Below are positions 23,412 through 33,389 of a stretch of 64,000 nt of DNA, piece after piece. The stretch comes from an uncultured Mucilaginibacter sp. (GTDB taxonomy: Bacteria > Bacteroidota > Bacteroidia > Sphingobacteriales > Sphingobacteriaceae), in assembly GCA_903864275.1 (NCBI GenBank), contig CAIPFE010000023.1:29731-93730 (forward strand), read 5' to 3'. The notes under the pieces are model-generated. The model saw only the letters and a list, made by a program, of their open reading frames with translations. It was not told the origin of the DNA and ran no database searches. Every line of letters starts with the position of its first letter. The first letter of the stretch is position 1. The position numbers were made by a program, and so were the translations under genes.

Positions 23412-26384
23412 TTGAGGCGACGATCCATATTTCCTGTATTTAAGCAATTTACACTCCTGTTGTTTGTCTTGATGGCTATCACTGCAGGGTGCTCGCTTGA
23501 AAAGAAAAACGGTTTTAACCGCTTCATGCAAAATGTCACTGCAGAATATAATATTCTTTTCAACGCCAAAGAGATCATAAGGCTAAAACAGGTAAGTTAT
23601 GCTACCTCGTTTGTTGATAATTATAACGAAATACTGAGCGTATACCAGGACACGACCCCGCAAAGCACCACACCTGATAAAGACCTTGAATTAGCCATAG
23701 CAAAAGGCAATAGCATTATTACCATAAAAGAACAAAGCCATTACCTGGGCGACGCCTACCTGGTTTTAGGACAAGCCAATTACCTGGAAGGTAATTATTA
23801 TAACGCCGTTGAATACTTCAGTTATGTGATACGCTCATTCTCGCAAAACAAAAACCTATTACGTGAGGCCCTTTTATGGAAAACGCGCACTTTAATATAT
23901 ATAGGCGAACTACCCGAGGCAAAACCGGTTATCGACAGCGCGATTGCCGGTATCAATCCTAAAAAAAGGGTGCATGCTGATATTTATGCCACCAAATTAC
24001 AATATGATATTGATGTGCAGGACTATGTTGACGGCGAAGAGATGGCCAGGCAGGCGGTGCATTATTGCCGGGATAAACCCCAGCGGCTGCGCTGGACCTT
24101 TATTTTAGCCCAGTTGCAGGAACTTAATAATAAATTGGGCGAGGCCACGAAAAACTACAGGCAGATAGCCAAAAGCGACGCATTGTTCGAAATGGCTTTT
24201 AATGCAAGCTTAAACCTGATACGGATACAGGATACACGGAATGGCGTGAAAATAAACAGGACCGACGAATTGCTCAGCTTATTGAAAAACCCCAACAATA
24301 AAGAGTTTAAGGACCAGATATACTACCAGGTTGCCCAAATTTACCTGGCCGACAAAAATGTTGACCAGGCTGTAAAGTACTACAACCTATCGCTGCGGGC
24401 CACTATCAGGAACCAAAATCAAAAAGGACTGTCGTATTTACGCCTGGCGGAGATCTATTTTAATAACAAGGCAGATTATGTACGCGCAAAAAAATATTAC
24501 GATAGTACGTTAACCACATTGCCTACCAATTATCCTGGCTATGTATCCATACAAAGGAAAGGCAATAACCTGGCCTTACTTGCCGACCGCCTGCAGATTG
24601 TCACCCGCGAGGATACTTTACAGGCATTGGCAAAAATGGACGAAAAAACGCGCTCGGCCGTGATTGATAAGATGGTAAGCGATGAAATTTTGCAACAGCA
24701 GGCCGCTGCGAATGCCGCCGCAGGCAATACTTCACTTAGTGCCGGAAGTAACAATAGCCTGCAATCAAGTTCGTATAGTGGCGGCTCATTTTATTTTGAT
24801 AATGCCTCGGCAGTTGGACAGGGGTATACTGATTTCAAGCAAAAATGGGGCACCCGCAAACTTGAAGATAACTGGCGGAGAAGCAGCCGGTCAAGCGGGG
24901 ATATAACTGCCAACTCCGCAAATTCAACGCAAGGTAACGATCCGGACGCGCCGATAAATGCTGCGCAAAACAATAAAACTACCCAAACAGCCGGCGGTTA
25001 CCGGAAAACACTCATCCAGGGGCTCCCGCTTACCCCCGAGCTGCTGGCGGCGTCGAATACGCGAATTTATAATGCTTATGTGGATATTGGGAATTTTTAC
25101 CGGGACGTTTTGGAAGATAAAAAGGAAGCAATCGTTGCTTATGAACTGATCCTGCGCCGTTATCCCGACAATCCTAATAATCCGGCCGTATATTATAATT
25201 TGTACAGGCTTTACAGCGAATTGGACAAGACAAAATCCGATCAGTATAAAAACAAATTGCTGAAAGATTATGCCGAAACACCTTTTGCTAAAATAATTTC
25301 GGACCCTGATTATGCGAAAAAGCTGAACGATGCGGATGCCTTTTTTACACAGGCGTACAACGATATCTTTGATTTGTATGACCACAAACAATACAAAGAT
25401 GTAGTTGCCCGCGTGCCAGGTGTGTTAGCACAATATCCCGGCAATAAATTATCGGCCCAATTATATTACCTGCAAACAATTGCTGCAGGCCACAATGAAA
25501 AAGTTGGCCCCTTTACTGATAGTTTAAAGAGTATTTTGAACAAATTCCCGAATGACCGGTTGATAAGCCCCCTGGTTACCCAGCACCTTACCTATATTAA
25601 TGCCAACCAGGCCGAATTGAAAGCCAGGACTGTTGTATTGCCTGACGAGGACCCCAATGAAATACCGTTTACCATGGCGCAAGATTTAAAGAAGGAAGCT
25701 ACTTTTAGGCGCGCTCAACGCCCCCCGGGACCCGTGATACAGCAAGTTGCGAAGGCGCCGGAAAAGAAGCCGGCAGTAGTAAAGCCGCCTGAAAACAAGC
25801 AGGCAGCTGTAACACCACCCCCTGCAATAAAGAAGCCGGACACGGCGCAGGCGCATGTAACAACGCGTGTTGAAATAAAGAAGCCGGACACTACGCAAGC
25901 GCATGTAACGACGCCGGGTGAAATAAAACAGTCGGACAACAAACAGGCGGTCATCACAACCCCCGACGTTCAGCCGCCTATAACGCCTGACGTGCCGGTG
26001 GTTAAGCGCCCGGTTGCATCGACCATGTTTTCAACGCGCGATAGCACTGATTACTATTTTGTAGTAAACGTAGCAAGCAGCACAACTAATTTGTCATCAT
26101 CGCGTTTTGGAATAGGGCAGTTTAACCGGACTAATTACCAGGGCAAAGGGATCAAGCACCTGTTAAGGGACGTTGACGATAACCAATTGATAACTGTCGG
26201 ACATTTCGCGTCGCTTGCCGAGGCGAAAGATTATGCGAGGCAAATTGCCCCCCTGCTGTCTGATATAATGAAAGTGCCGGTGAATAAATACAGCTTTTTT
26301 ATAATAACAAAAGAGAACCTGGATAAATTATCCAACAAGCAAATGTTGGATAGTTATGTAGATTATTACCAAACTAACTACTAA
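23412..26384 (+). CDS. porW: Type IX secretion lipoprotein, PorW/SprE-like, TPR repeats
   Basis: A 990-residue outer membrane lipoprotein needed for type IX secretion. Signal and lipobox ITAGC lie at about residues 23-27. The next part, KNGFNRFMQNVTAEYNILFNAKEII, is the PorW/SprE hallmark (a short NxTxxYNxLFNA segment right after the lipid anchor). Tetratricopeptide repeats run to about 650, a low-complexity Ser/Asn/Gly stretch lies at 435-520, and a Pro/Lys/Thr-rich linker of near-identical 'IKKPDTAQAHVTTR'-type repeats at about 770-870 precedes a C-terminal domain that may bind peptidoglycan or partners. The start is a TTG at 23412; an upstream in-frame TAG at 23382-23384 leaves no ATG. PBP1A follows after one base. 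Confidence 0.85.
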   Translation: MRRRSIFPVFKQFTLLLFVLMAITAGCSLEKKNGFNRFMQNVTAEYNILFNAKEIIRLKQVSYATSFVDNYNEILSVYQDTTPQSTTPDKDLELAIAKGNSIITIKEQSHYLGDAYLVLGQANYLEGNYYNAVEYFSYVIRSFSQNKNLLREALLWKTRTLIYIGELPEAKPVIDSAIAGINPKKRVHADIYATKLQYDIDVQDYVDGEEMARQAVHYCRDKPQRLRWTFILAQLQELNNKLGEATKNYRQIAKSDALFEMAFNASLNLIRIQDTRNGVKINRTDELLSLLKNPNNKEFKDQIYYQVAQIYLADKNVDQAVKYYNLSLRATIRNQNQKGLSYLRLAEIYFNNKADYVRAKKYYDSTLTTLPTNYPGYVSIQRKGNNLALLADRLQIVTREDTLQALAKMDEKTRSAVIDKMVSDEILQQQAAANAAAGNTSLSAGSNNSLQSSSYSGGSFYFDNASAVGQGYTDFKQKWGTRKLEDNWRRSSRSSGDITANSANSTQGNDPDAPINAAQNNKTTQTAGGYRKTLIQGLPLTPELLAASNTRIYNAYVDIGNFYRDVLEDKKEAIVAYELILRRYPDNPNNPAVYYNLYRLYSELDKTKSDQYKNKLLKDYAETPFAKIISDPDYAKKLNDADAFFTQAYNDIFDLYDHKQYKDVVARVPGVLAQYPGNKLSAQLYYLQTIAAGHNEKVGPFTDSLKSILNKFPNDRLISPLVTQHLTYINANQAELKARTVVLPDEDPNEIPFTMAQDLKKEATFRRAQRPPGPVIQQVAKAPEKKPAVVKPPENKQAAVTPPPAIKKPDTAQAHVTTRVEIKKPDTTQAHVTTPGEIKQSDNKQAVITTPDVQPPITPDVPVVKRPVASTMFSTRDSTDYYFVVNVASSTTNLSSSRFGIGQFNRTNYQGKGIKHLLRDVDDNQLITVGHFASLAEAKDYARQIAPLLSDIMKVPVNKYSFFIITKENLDKLSNKQMLDSYVDYYQTNY

Positions 26385-26385
26385 A

Positions 26386-28632
26386 ATGATCGTTAAAAAA
26401 AATGCTCAGCCGGATATAAGAAGATATAACTGGTATATGTGGAGAACGGTTATTGGATGCATCGCATTTTTTTTCCTGCTGCTGGCTGTAACCTACTTTG
26501 GTTTATTTGGGCCGCTCCCATCATTCCGCGACCTCGAAAATCCAAAGAGTAACCAGGCATCTGAAGTGATAGCAGCCGATTCGGCGGTTTTGGGTACATA
26601 TTTTGTGGAAAACCGCTCAAGCGTTACTTATGCCCAGTTGTCGCCAAATATTGTAAATGCCCTGGTAGCTACAGAGGATACTCGTTTTTATGAGCACTCA
26701 GGTATTGATTTTCAACGCTCTTTCACTATAATAATATTAAACCTTATAGGTAAAAAACAGGGTGGCAGTACCATAACCCAGCAACTGGCGGAAAACCTCT
26801 TTACAGAACAAAGGGCCCGCAATCCGCTTGTTCGTTTCACTCAAAAATTAAAAGAATGGATAATCGCGGTACAATTGGAACGGCGTTATACGAAAGAAGA
26901 GATCATAACCATGTACTTGAACAAGGTGAATTTCGGGGCTTATAATACTTATGGCATCAAATCGGCCGCGCATACCTATTTTAATGTTACACCAGATAAA
27001 CTTACGCCCGACCAGGCCGCATTATTGGTAGCCATGGTTAAAGGACCGGGAGCGTACTCGCCCATCCGGCATCCCGATAGGGCATTGAACAGGCGCAACC
27101 TGGTGCTCGGGTTGATGGCAAAACAAGGGTTCCTGAGTGAAGGGCAATCGCAGGAGCTTATGAAAAAACAGTTGGGACTTAATTTTAACCCGATGGACCA
27201 TAATGCCGGCCCCGCCCCATATTTCAGGGCGGTGCTTAAGAAGGAAATCCAAAAAATATTTAAGGATCAAAATATTACCAAATCTGATGGCACAACCTAT
27301 GATCTTGACCGCGATGGATTAAGAATATATACTACTGTCGATTCTAAGATGCAACAATACGCCGAAGAAGCGCAAAGGGAGTATATGCCGCTGCTGCAAG
27401 CGCAGTTTAATGCGCAATGGAAAGGTGTTAGTCGTCACAAAACTATTAAAAACTTTAAGTTACTGCTTGATGAAGGCATGTACCGTTCAGATCGTTATAA
27501 AGAATTACAATTACAGGGAAAAACGGACGAAGAAATAAGGCAGAATTTTGACACGCCCGACAGCCTGGATCTTTTTACCTGGCACGGTGACATTGACACC
27601 GTAATGAAACCTATTGATTCAATAGTATATTGTAAATTGATGCTTCGCAATGCATTAATGAGTATGGACCCAACCACCGGTTATATAAAAGCATGGGTAG
27701 GCGGCACAAACTTCGAGCATTTTAAATACGACCAGGTAAAAGATGGCACCCGGCAGGTGGGTTCAACAGCAAAGCCTTTTACTTATTCAGTAGCAATTGA
27801 AAACGGGTTTTCTCCCTGCATGGAAGTTGATAATGTACCTGTTACCATAAACGGTTATGGCTCGGGGCCATGGACACCTTCACAATCTATGTCAGATTAT
27901 TTGCCCGGGTCTATAACCTTAATAAAGGCCTTAGGCTATTCGCAAAATTATATAGCGGCTTATATAATGAACGAAGTTAAGCCAACGCCGGTAATGGAAC
28001 TCATAAAAAAAATGGGGATCACCAGTGATGTGCCGCCATATCCGTCTATCTGCCTGGGGGTATTTAATGCCTCGGTATTTGACATGACCGGCGCTTATTC
28101 GGTATTTGCTAATCACGGCACCTGGACCGAGCCTACATTTATATTACGCATTGAGGATAAAAATGGCAATGTAATTTATACCCATACGCCTAAAGTAGTG
28201 CAGGCCATGGACGAGCAAAGCGCCTATGTGATGACCTATATGCTGAAAGGCGTAATCAAGGATGGCACCGGATCAAGGTTGCAATATAAATATCATCTTA
28301 CTAATCCGATCGCCGGCAAAACAGGCACAACACAAACTAACTCCGATGGCTGGTTTATGGGCGTAACCCCGCAATTAGTTACAGGTGTTTGGACAGGATG
28401 TGAAGACCGGGATGTACACTTCTTCTCGACGCGGCTTGGGGAAGGCGCCAATTCAGCATTGCCTGTTTTTGCGCTGTTTATGAAAAAGGTTTATGCAGAT
28501 GCATCGTTAGGGATCTTTAAGAACGTTGATTTTGATGCTCCTGAAAAAGGTGCAGGCATTACACTTGACTGCGATGCTTACAAACAGCAGCAACAGGGAA
28601 CAGGCGAGGTGGATAAGAAATTAGGGTTTTAA
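26386..28632 (+). CDS. Penicillin-binding protein 1A, bifunctional
   Basis: Polymerises and cross-links peptidoglycan in the periplasm. 748 residues: cytoplasmic tail, one membrane helix (about 20-42), glycosyltransferase GT51 domain with catalytic Glu in VATEDTRFYEHSGID (near 95) and QGGSTITQQLAENL, and transpeptidase domain with SxxK as GSTAKPFTY (near 459, Ser as nucleophile), SxN as SQN (near 519) and KTGTTQTNSDGW (near 644). It begins 1 nt after the PorW stop, so it is translated from the same mRNA. Usual name mrcA or ponA; I leave the symbol open. Confidence 0.95.
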   Translation: MIVKKNAQPDIRRYNWYMWRTVIGCIAFFFLLLAVTYFGLFGPLPSFRDLENPKSNQASEVIAADSAVLGTYFVENRSSVTYAQLSPNIVNALVATEDTRFYEHSGIDFQRSFTIIILNLIGKKQGGSTITQQLAENLFTEQRARNPLVRFTQKLKEWIIAVQLERRYTKEEIITMYLNKVNFGAYNTYGIKSAAHTYFNVTPDKLTPDQAALLVAMVKGPGAYSPIRHPDRALNRRNLVLGLMAKQGFLSEGQSQELMKKQLGLNFNPMDHNAGPAPYFRAVLKKEIQKIFKDQNITKSDGTTYDLDRDGLRIYTTVDSKMQQYAEEAQREYMPLLQAQFNAQWKGVSRHKTIKNFKLLLDEGMYRSDRYKELQLQGKTDEEIRQNFDTPDSLDLFTWHGDIDTVMKPIDSIVYCKLMLRNALMSMDPTTGYIKAWVGGTNFEHFKYDQVKDGTRQVGSTAKPFTYSVAIENGFSPCMEVDNVPVTINGYGSGPWTPSQSMSDYLPGSITLIKALGYSQNYIAAYIMNEVKPTPVMELIKKMGITSDVPPYPSICLGVFNASVFDMTGAYSVFANHGTWTEPTFILRIEDKNGNVIYTHTPKVVQAMDEQSAYVMTYMLKGVIKDGTGSRLQYKYHLTNPIAGKTGTTQTNSDGWFMGVTPQLVTGVWTGCEDRDVHFFSTRLGEGANSALPVFALFMKKVYADASLGIFKNVDFDAPEKGAGITLDCDAYKQQQQGTGEVDKKLGF

Positions 28633-28760
28633 CTAGTTCATTGGTCTGCTCCCTTAGGTAAGTTCACTATCCCCGCGACAGAGATGCACCCTGACCAATG
28701 AACTAATGAACCAGTGAACTAATGAACTACCCACCAATGAACCAGTGAACTAATGAACCA
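28632..28760. repeat. Inverted tandem repeat before uvrC, 'GGTTCATTA' family
   Basis: Left arm of AGTTCATTGGTC / AAGTTCACTATC; right arm of at least seven iterations of AATGAACTA/AATGAACCA/AGTGAACTA (28690-28760). The last unit, TAATGAACCAG, contains the uvrC start codon at 28753. Confidence 0.75.
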
Positions 28761-30555
28761 GGTGTTTGATTATAGGGCAGCAATAAAAAATATACCTCAT
28801 AAACCGGGGATCTACCAGTTTTGGGACGAGGAAAAAGAACTCATCTATATTGGTAAGGCCAAGGACCTGCGTAACCGGGTTAATAGCTATTTTAATAAGG
28901 ATACCAATGTAAATGCCAAAACCAGGGTACTTGTTTCGAAGATCCGGAATATTACTTTTACCATCGTTGATACCGAAGTTGATGCGTGGCTGCTGGAAAA
29001 CAGCCTGATAAAAAAGCACCAGCCGCGGTATAACGTAATGCTAAAGGATGATAAAACGTACCCCTGGATCATTATTAAAAACGAGCATTTCCCACGCATA
29101 TTCTGGACAAGGCGCATCATCCGCGATGGCTCAAAATATCTGGGGCCTTATGCCTCTGTGAGTATGATGCACAATATTTTAGGGCTAATAAAAGAAACGT
29201 ACCCGCTCCGTACCTGCAACCTGCAGCTTACCCCGCAAAATATTGAAAAAGGGAAATTCAAGGTTTGTTTGGAATACCAGATGGGCAATTGTAAAGGCCC
29301 CTGCCAGAATTACCAGACTGAAGATGACTATGCGCATAACATTGAGGAGATAAAAGATATTTTAACCGGGAAGATAGGCGGCGTTTTACGAAATCTGAAA
29401 AGCGATATGGAACGGGCCGTAACCGACCTGAACTATGAACAGGCCCACCGGCTAAAAAGAAAATTCGACCTGCTTGAAAATTACCAGAGCAAATCAACAG
29501 TCGTAAATTCATCGATTACTGATGTGGATGTATTTAGCATAGCAACAGATGAAAAATATGCGTTTGTGAACTACCTAAAGGTAATGAACGGCACCATAAT
29601 ACAAACACAAACCATCGAACTAAAAAAACGCCTTGACGAAAGCGACGAAGAATTATTAACGCTTGCTATCATCGAGTTCAGGAGCAGGTACGACAGTCAT
29701 TCAAAAGAGATCATTGTGCCTTTTGATATAGATATTGAGGACCAATCCATAAAATTTACCGTTCCAAAACTTGGTGAAAAACGAAAACTGCTTGACCTTT
29801 CGCAAAAAAATGTGCATTTCTTTAGAAAAGAAAAGATTGACCAGTATGAAAAGTTGAATCCCGAAATAAGAACGGAACGGTTGCTGACCCAAATGATGAA
29901 AGATCTGCGGATGAACCAGCTGCCCCGGCATATCGAATGTTTTGACAACTCAAATTTCCAGGGTAAATACCCGGTTTCGGCAATTGTGGTTTTCAGGGAT
30001 GGCAAGCCCTCAAAAAAAGATTACCGGCATTTTAACGTAAAAACGGTGGAAGGCCCGGATGATTTTGCTACGATGGAAGAAGCTGTTTTACGCCGCTACA
30101 AACGGATGCTTGACGAAGGTACTGAGCTACCACAGCTGATAGTTATTGACGGCGGAAAGGGGCAGCTTTCTTCGGCATTAAAAAGCCTGAGATTACTGGG
30201 GATCGAGAAGCAGGTAACAGTAATCGGTATAGCCAAAAGGCTCGAAGAATTATATTACCCCGGCGACCAATATCCCTTATACCTTGATAAAAAATCAGAA
30301 ACATTAAAAGTCATCCAGCAATTAAGGGATGAGGCCCATCGCTTCGGCATAACTTTTCATCGAAAGAAGCGGGACAAAGGCACTCTCGCCACTGAGCTCG
30401 AACTTATTGACGGAATAGGTAAAACCACCGCCGAAAAATTATTAAAGTATTTTAAATCTGTGAAGAAAATAAGGGGAGCATCGGAAGAAGTATTAATGGA
30501 AGTAGTTAATACAAAGCAGGCTAAGGCAATACTTGAATACTTTAGGGAGAAGTAA
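28753..30555 (+). CDS. uvrC: Excinuclease ABC subunit C
   Basis: The dual-incision nuclease of nucleotide excision repair. 600 residues: GIY-YIG nuclease at the N-terminus (GIYQFWDEEKELIYIGKAKDL, about 17-37), UVR motif (about 207-235) for UvrB contact, RNase H-like nuclease with the ECFDNSNFQG segment near 395, and C-terminal helix-hairpin-helix (LIDGIGKTTAEKLLKYF, about 550-566). The start ATG lies within the last unit of a repeat array, so the first residues MNQVFD are repeat-derived. The residues FDYRAAIKNIPHKPG then match the family. Confidence 0.96.
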   Translation: MNQVFDYRAAIKNIPHKPGIYQFWDEEKELIYIGKAKDLRNRVNSYFNKDTNVNAKTRVLVSKIRNITFTIVDTEVDAWLLENSLIKKHQPRYNVMLKDDKTYPWIIIKNEHFPRIFWTRRIIRDGSKYLGPYASVSMMHNILGLIKETYPLRTCNLQLTPQNIEKGKFKVCLEYQMGNCKGPCQNYQTEDDYAHNIEEIKDILTGKIGGVLRNLKSDMERAVTDLNYEQAHRLKRKFDLLENYQSKSTVVNSSITDVDVFSIATDEKYAFVNYLKVMNGTIIQTQTIELKKRLDESDEELLTLAIIEFRSRYDSHSKEIIVPFDIDIEDQSIKFTVPKLGEKRKLLDLSQKNVHFFRKEKIDQYEKLNPEIRTERLLTQMMKDLRMNQLPRHIECFDNSNFQGKYPVSAIVVFRDGKPSKKDYRHFNVKTVEGPDDFATMEEAVLRRYKRMLDEGTELPQLIVIDGGKGQLSSALKSLRLLGIEKQVTVIGIAKRLEELYYPGDQYPLYLDKKSETLKVIQQLRDEAHRFGITFHRKKRDKGTLATELELIDGIGKTTAEKLLKYFKSVKKIRGASEEVLMEVVNTKQAKAILEYFREK

Positions 30556-30608
30556 GGCAAATAATCCATACCCATTGTATGTATAAATAACAACTATAAA
30601 CCACGTTT

Positions 30609-30700
30609 GTCATTGCGAGCGAAGCGTGGCAATCTCGTCGCTGGCAGGTAGGGTGTATGTATAGCGAGGAGATTGCTTCGTCGTTCCTCCTCGCAATGAC
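30609..30700. repeat. Inverted repeat, 'GTCATTGCGAGCGAAGC' family
   Basis: Outer arms GTCATTGCGA (30609-30618) and TCGCAATGAC (30691-30700), inner arms GGCAATCTC and GAGATTGCTTCGTC, 92 nt in all. Related to the partial copy at 3822-3858. The rest of the 30556-30859 gap holds the gldN terminator and nothing else I can name. Confidence 0.8.
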
Positions 30701-30801
30701 AAAGCGGGTTAAAATAATGTCATGCTGTCTTCTTGTTGCCCGAATTTTAACATTCGTAAGGACGGGCGGTGTTTCGCTCTTTCAATGAGCTAAAAACAAA
30801 A

Positions 30802-30829
30802 TGCCCTGATGAACTCAATCACCGGGGCA
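30802..30829 (-). terminator. Terminator of the gldKLMN operon
   Basis: On the minus strand TGCCC-CGG-TGAT, 7-nt loop, ATCA-GGGCA, then TTTTGTTTTTA. It is 31 nt after the gldN stop. Confidence 0.75.
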
Positions 30830-30859
30830 CAAATATTTTTTTTCTTTCGAACTCCAACC

Positions 30860-31798
30860 TTAATACGACCACAAGTTAAGTTCCCAGTCCATCAGCTTTT
30901 TCTTGATGCGCTGCGCCTCGTAGAGTTTGTCCATGCCGGTCATATAATCTTTTATACGTTCATCCTTGTCGTTTGATTCTTTTACAATATAACTTGTAAA
31001 CATCCTTTTCATAAACACATCATCAAAGCTTAAACCGGTATTGTCGTTGTCGCGGCTTACAACTTCTTTGGTGGCCAACACTTGCCGTGCATCAGGGAAA
31101 TAGATCCAGAATGCAGGCTGGTAATCTTCCGAGTTACCCACTTTAACTTTGATCATCGGCGCTAAACCAATAATACGGGGCTCAAAAATTGAGCGCTGCT
31201 TGTCAAATATCCAGTCTTCTTTTATCCTGAATTTAACTACACTATCGGCGTTAAGTTCCCCTGCCCGTACAGTAGAACCTATTTTGTTTCCGTCCTTATC
31301 AAATTTATCTACAACACTGCTATCGGCCAGTTTGCTCCTGGCAGCGCCTCCACCCAGTGGAACGCCAAAGGTATCACCATTAGGGTCATCTTTGGTTGCG
31401 GTAGGGTCGTAAGCGGTTAACTCGCCTGCATCAATGGCATTCAGCAGCACATCAAGCAGCCTTTGTTTTGGTGAAATAAGGTAAGCATTCGGTTTTTCGC
31501 GAAGGTCAATTTCACGCCACACCCGTTTCTGAAAAGCAACGTCCGATTCGCGCAGGTTTGGATAAGGCGTAACTTTCGCGCTTAAAATATTGGTTTTTTT
31601 GAAATAGCCGTCCAATGGCCTGTCAAAAGGTTTTACCGCCATTTTTGCACCATTTTTGCTGGTATCGGCCCCCGCCGGCCTGGCGCTGGTTGTTTGACTG
31701 GGCGTATTGCCAGCGGGCTTATTTCTTTTCTTTTTCTTTTGCCCATAGGATGCCACGCATGCAAGGCAAAGTATAACAACTAAAATTCTTGTTTTCAT
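30860..31798 (-). CDS. gldN: Type IX secretion protein GldN
   Basis: A 312-residue periplasmic component of the T9SS that forms the outer ring with GldK. Signal peptide at 1-19 (ending CVASYG). After a basic Lys/Pro/Thr linker comes the GldN core with PFDRPLDGYFKKTNILSAKVTPYP, FQKRVWREIDLREKPNAY and the IKEDWIFDKQRSIFEPRIIGLAP segment, all family marks. Last gene of gldK-gldL-gldM-gldN, 12 nt after gldM, closed by a terminator. Confidence 0.93.
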   Translation of the reverse strand: MKTRILVVILCLACVASYGQKKKKRNKPAGNTPSQTTSARPAGADTSKNGAKMAVKPFDRPLDGYFKKTNILSAKVTPYPNLRESDVAFQKRVWREIDLREKPNAYLISPKQRLLDVLLNAIDAGELTAYDPTATKDDPNGDTFGVPLGGGAARSKLADSSVVDKFDKDGNKIGSTVRAGELNADSVVKFRIKEDWIFDKQRSIFEPRIIGLAPMIKVKVGNSEDYQPAFWIYFPDARQVLATKEVVSRDNDNTGLSFDDVFMKRMFTSYIVKESNDKDERIKDYMTGMDKLYEAQRIKKKLMDWELNLWSY

Positions 31799-31810
31799 AA
31801 TCCTTCTATT

Positions 31811-33349
31811 CTAATTAGCACCTAAAACAATCGAGTCAAGTCCTCTTTGTGTCCCGTCAGGCCCCACAGCAATAATATCTTTAAAAACAACCGTGGTGCC
31901 TGGTGTTACAGTATTCATTGCGTTCCGCATCTCGGCTGTCAATTCATTTCCGGTGGCGGATTTAATATAAACATCCTGGCGCGGTTTCGCTATCATTAAG
32001 GTAAAACGGGTTACGTTAAACTTAGCGTCAAACTCAAAATTATCGAGTCTGGCAAATATCCTGTCCTGCGCCCTTATGTTTGCCGCGCTGGTATTCCCGC
32101 TGCTTTTTCCGGCAAACTGGGCTTTTGGATCCGGGATACGTTTAACGCGAAACGGGGAGCTGCCTAAAAACGATACCTTACCCTTTGTCAATTCTCCCGA
32201 AACACTTATGGTTGCGCTACCAATCGTACTAACCGTAGCCGTCCAATCCTCTCCCGAGCCGCTAATACTACCGCCGGACATGCTTACTTTAAGATCTTTT
32301 GCTGCAACACCCGGCGCTGAAATTTTAACAGGGTTTGGCAAACCAATGTACAACACGTTCATTTTAGTAGGTGATACAACTGCTGATGGACTTGCAACCA
32401 TATAAGTTTGTGGTGGCGTGGGGTATGGCTTCATTGCCCCGTCTGTTTGCTTTACCATTACGGTAGCCGACCATGTATGCAGACCTGGTGTACTTGTACT
32501 TCCCACATATTTACCTTTACCGCCTTCGGTTGGTAACAGAGAACCATTAACAGTGATATTCGGCGATATCTTGTCATCATAAGCTGTCAGAAAAACCTCA
32601 GCAGTGTAGGGTTGGCCAACCAGCACATAACTTGTTGGCGCTACGGCTACCGCACTGTATTGATTCAAGTTAACCAATGCCTGGTCAACGCTTCCTAATA
32701 TCTTTTTCACAACCTCATTTTCAGCGTTTTTATTATCTGTCTGTATCTTGGCCAATGTAGTCAGCGTTGCCCCTAAGGGTATGCCGTCCCCAAAATAAGC
32801 CTCTTCCCAAGTCTTTTTCGGCCCCGACCCGGCAGTTTGCTCAGGCGCCACTGCATTAAGCGAAAAATTTATGCCTTCTTTCTCTTTAGGACTCAGCAAA
32901 GCCAATAATTGCACACGCGTGTCATCTATTTTTTGACGCAACTCTTCTCCTTTTTTACCAGTGATCATGATACGTGGCGATATATCCAAATTGTCCCTTG
33001 CATTTACATCGTTAATGCTGGGGTTAACACCCCCGCCTTCGGCTACAAGCTGATCTCTTAAGGCTTGTACATAATCGTCCAGCTTCTTAGCTATGTCGCT
33101 CGCACGCTGAGCTTTTTCTAAAGCTTTTTTTGCCCTCTCCGGCTCATCTTTAAGCTTGGTGGCCTTAAATGTTGTGTAGGTAGTTGCTAACCCTTTTTTC
33201 ACGTTATCAGTGGATTTATCCAGGCTGTCTTTTATATTTTTAAACGCATCCAGTAAACTATCCGGCACGTTAAGGGCGATAAGGCCCAAAAGCACCAGGT
33301 ACAGGATACCTATCATTCGTTGTCTTGGGGTTTGCTTACCTCCCGCCAT
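31811..33349 (-). CDS. gldM: Type IX secretion motor protein GldM
   Basis: The periplasm-spanning half of the T9SS rotary motor. 512 residues: N-terminal MAGGKQTPRQRMIGILYLVLLGLIALNVP with one membrane helix at about 11-30, a helical D1 domain to about 220 and beta-rich D2-D4 domains ending DIIAVGPDGTQRGLDSIV. The family opening is unmistakable. Together with GldL it converts the proton gradient into rotation of the GldKN ring. Confidence 0.95.
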   Translation of the reverse strand: MAGGKQTPRQRMIGILYLVLLGLIALNVPDSLLDAFKNIKDSLDKSTDNVKKGLATTYTTFKATKLKDEPERAKKALEKAQRASDIAKKLDDYVQALRDQLVAEGGGVNPSINDVNARDNLDISPRIMITGKKGEELRQKIDDTRVQLLALLSPKEKEGINFSLNAVAPEQTAGSGPKKTWEEAYFGDGIPLGATLTTLAKIQTDNKNAENEVVKKILGSVDQALVNLNQYSAVAVAPTSYVLVGQPYTAEVFLTAYDDKISPNITVNGSLLPTEGGKGKYVGSTSTPGLHTWSATVMVKQTDGAMKPYPTPPQTYMVASPSAVVSPTKMNVLYIGLPNPVKISAPGVAAKDLKVSMSGGSISGSGEDWTATVSTIGSATISVSGELTKGKVSFLGSSPFRVKRIPDPKAQFAGKSSGNTSAANIRAQDRIFARLDNFEFDAKFNVTRFTLMIAKPRQDVYIKSATGNELTAEMRNAMNTVTPGTTVVFKDIIAVGPDGTQRGLDSIVLGAN

Positions 33350-33389
33350 GTGCTTTAAATGTTATGTTTTTAATGACTAAAACCTTCTA

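Noticed and set aside
25686..25957. Antisense frames with repeated Cys/Leu/Arg or Thr/Cys in the PorW linker
   Set aside because: They are opposite-strand readings of the near-identical KKPDT-type repeats of PorW, not genes.
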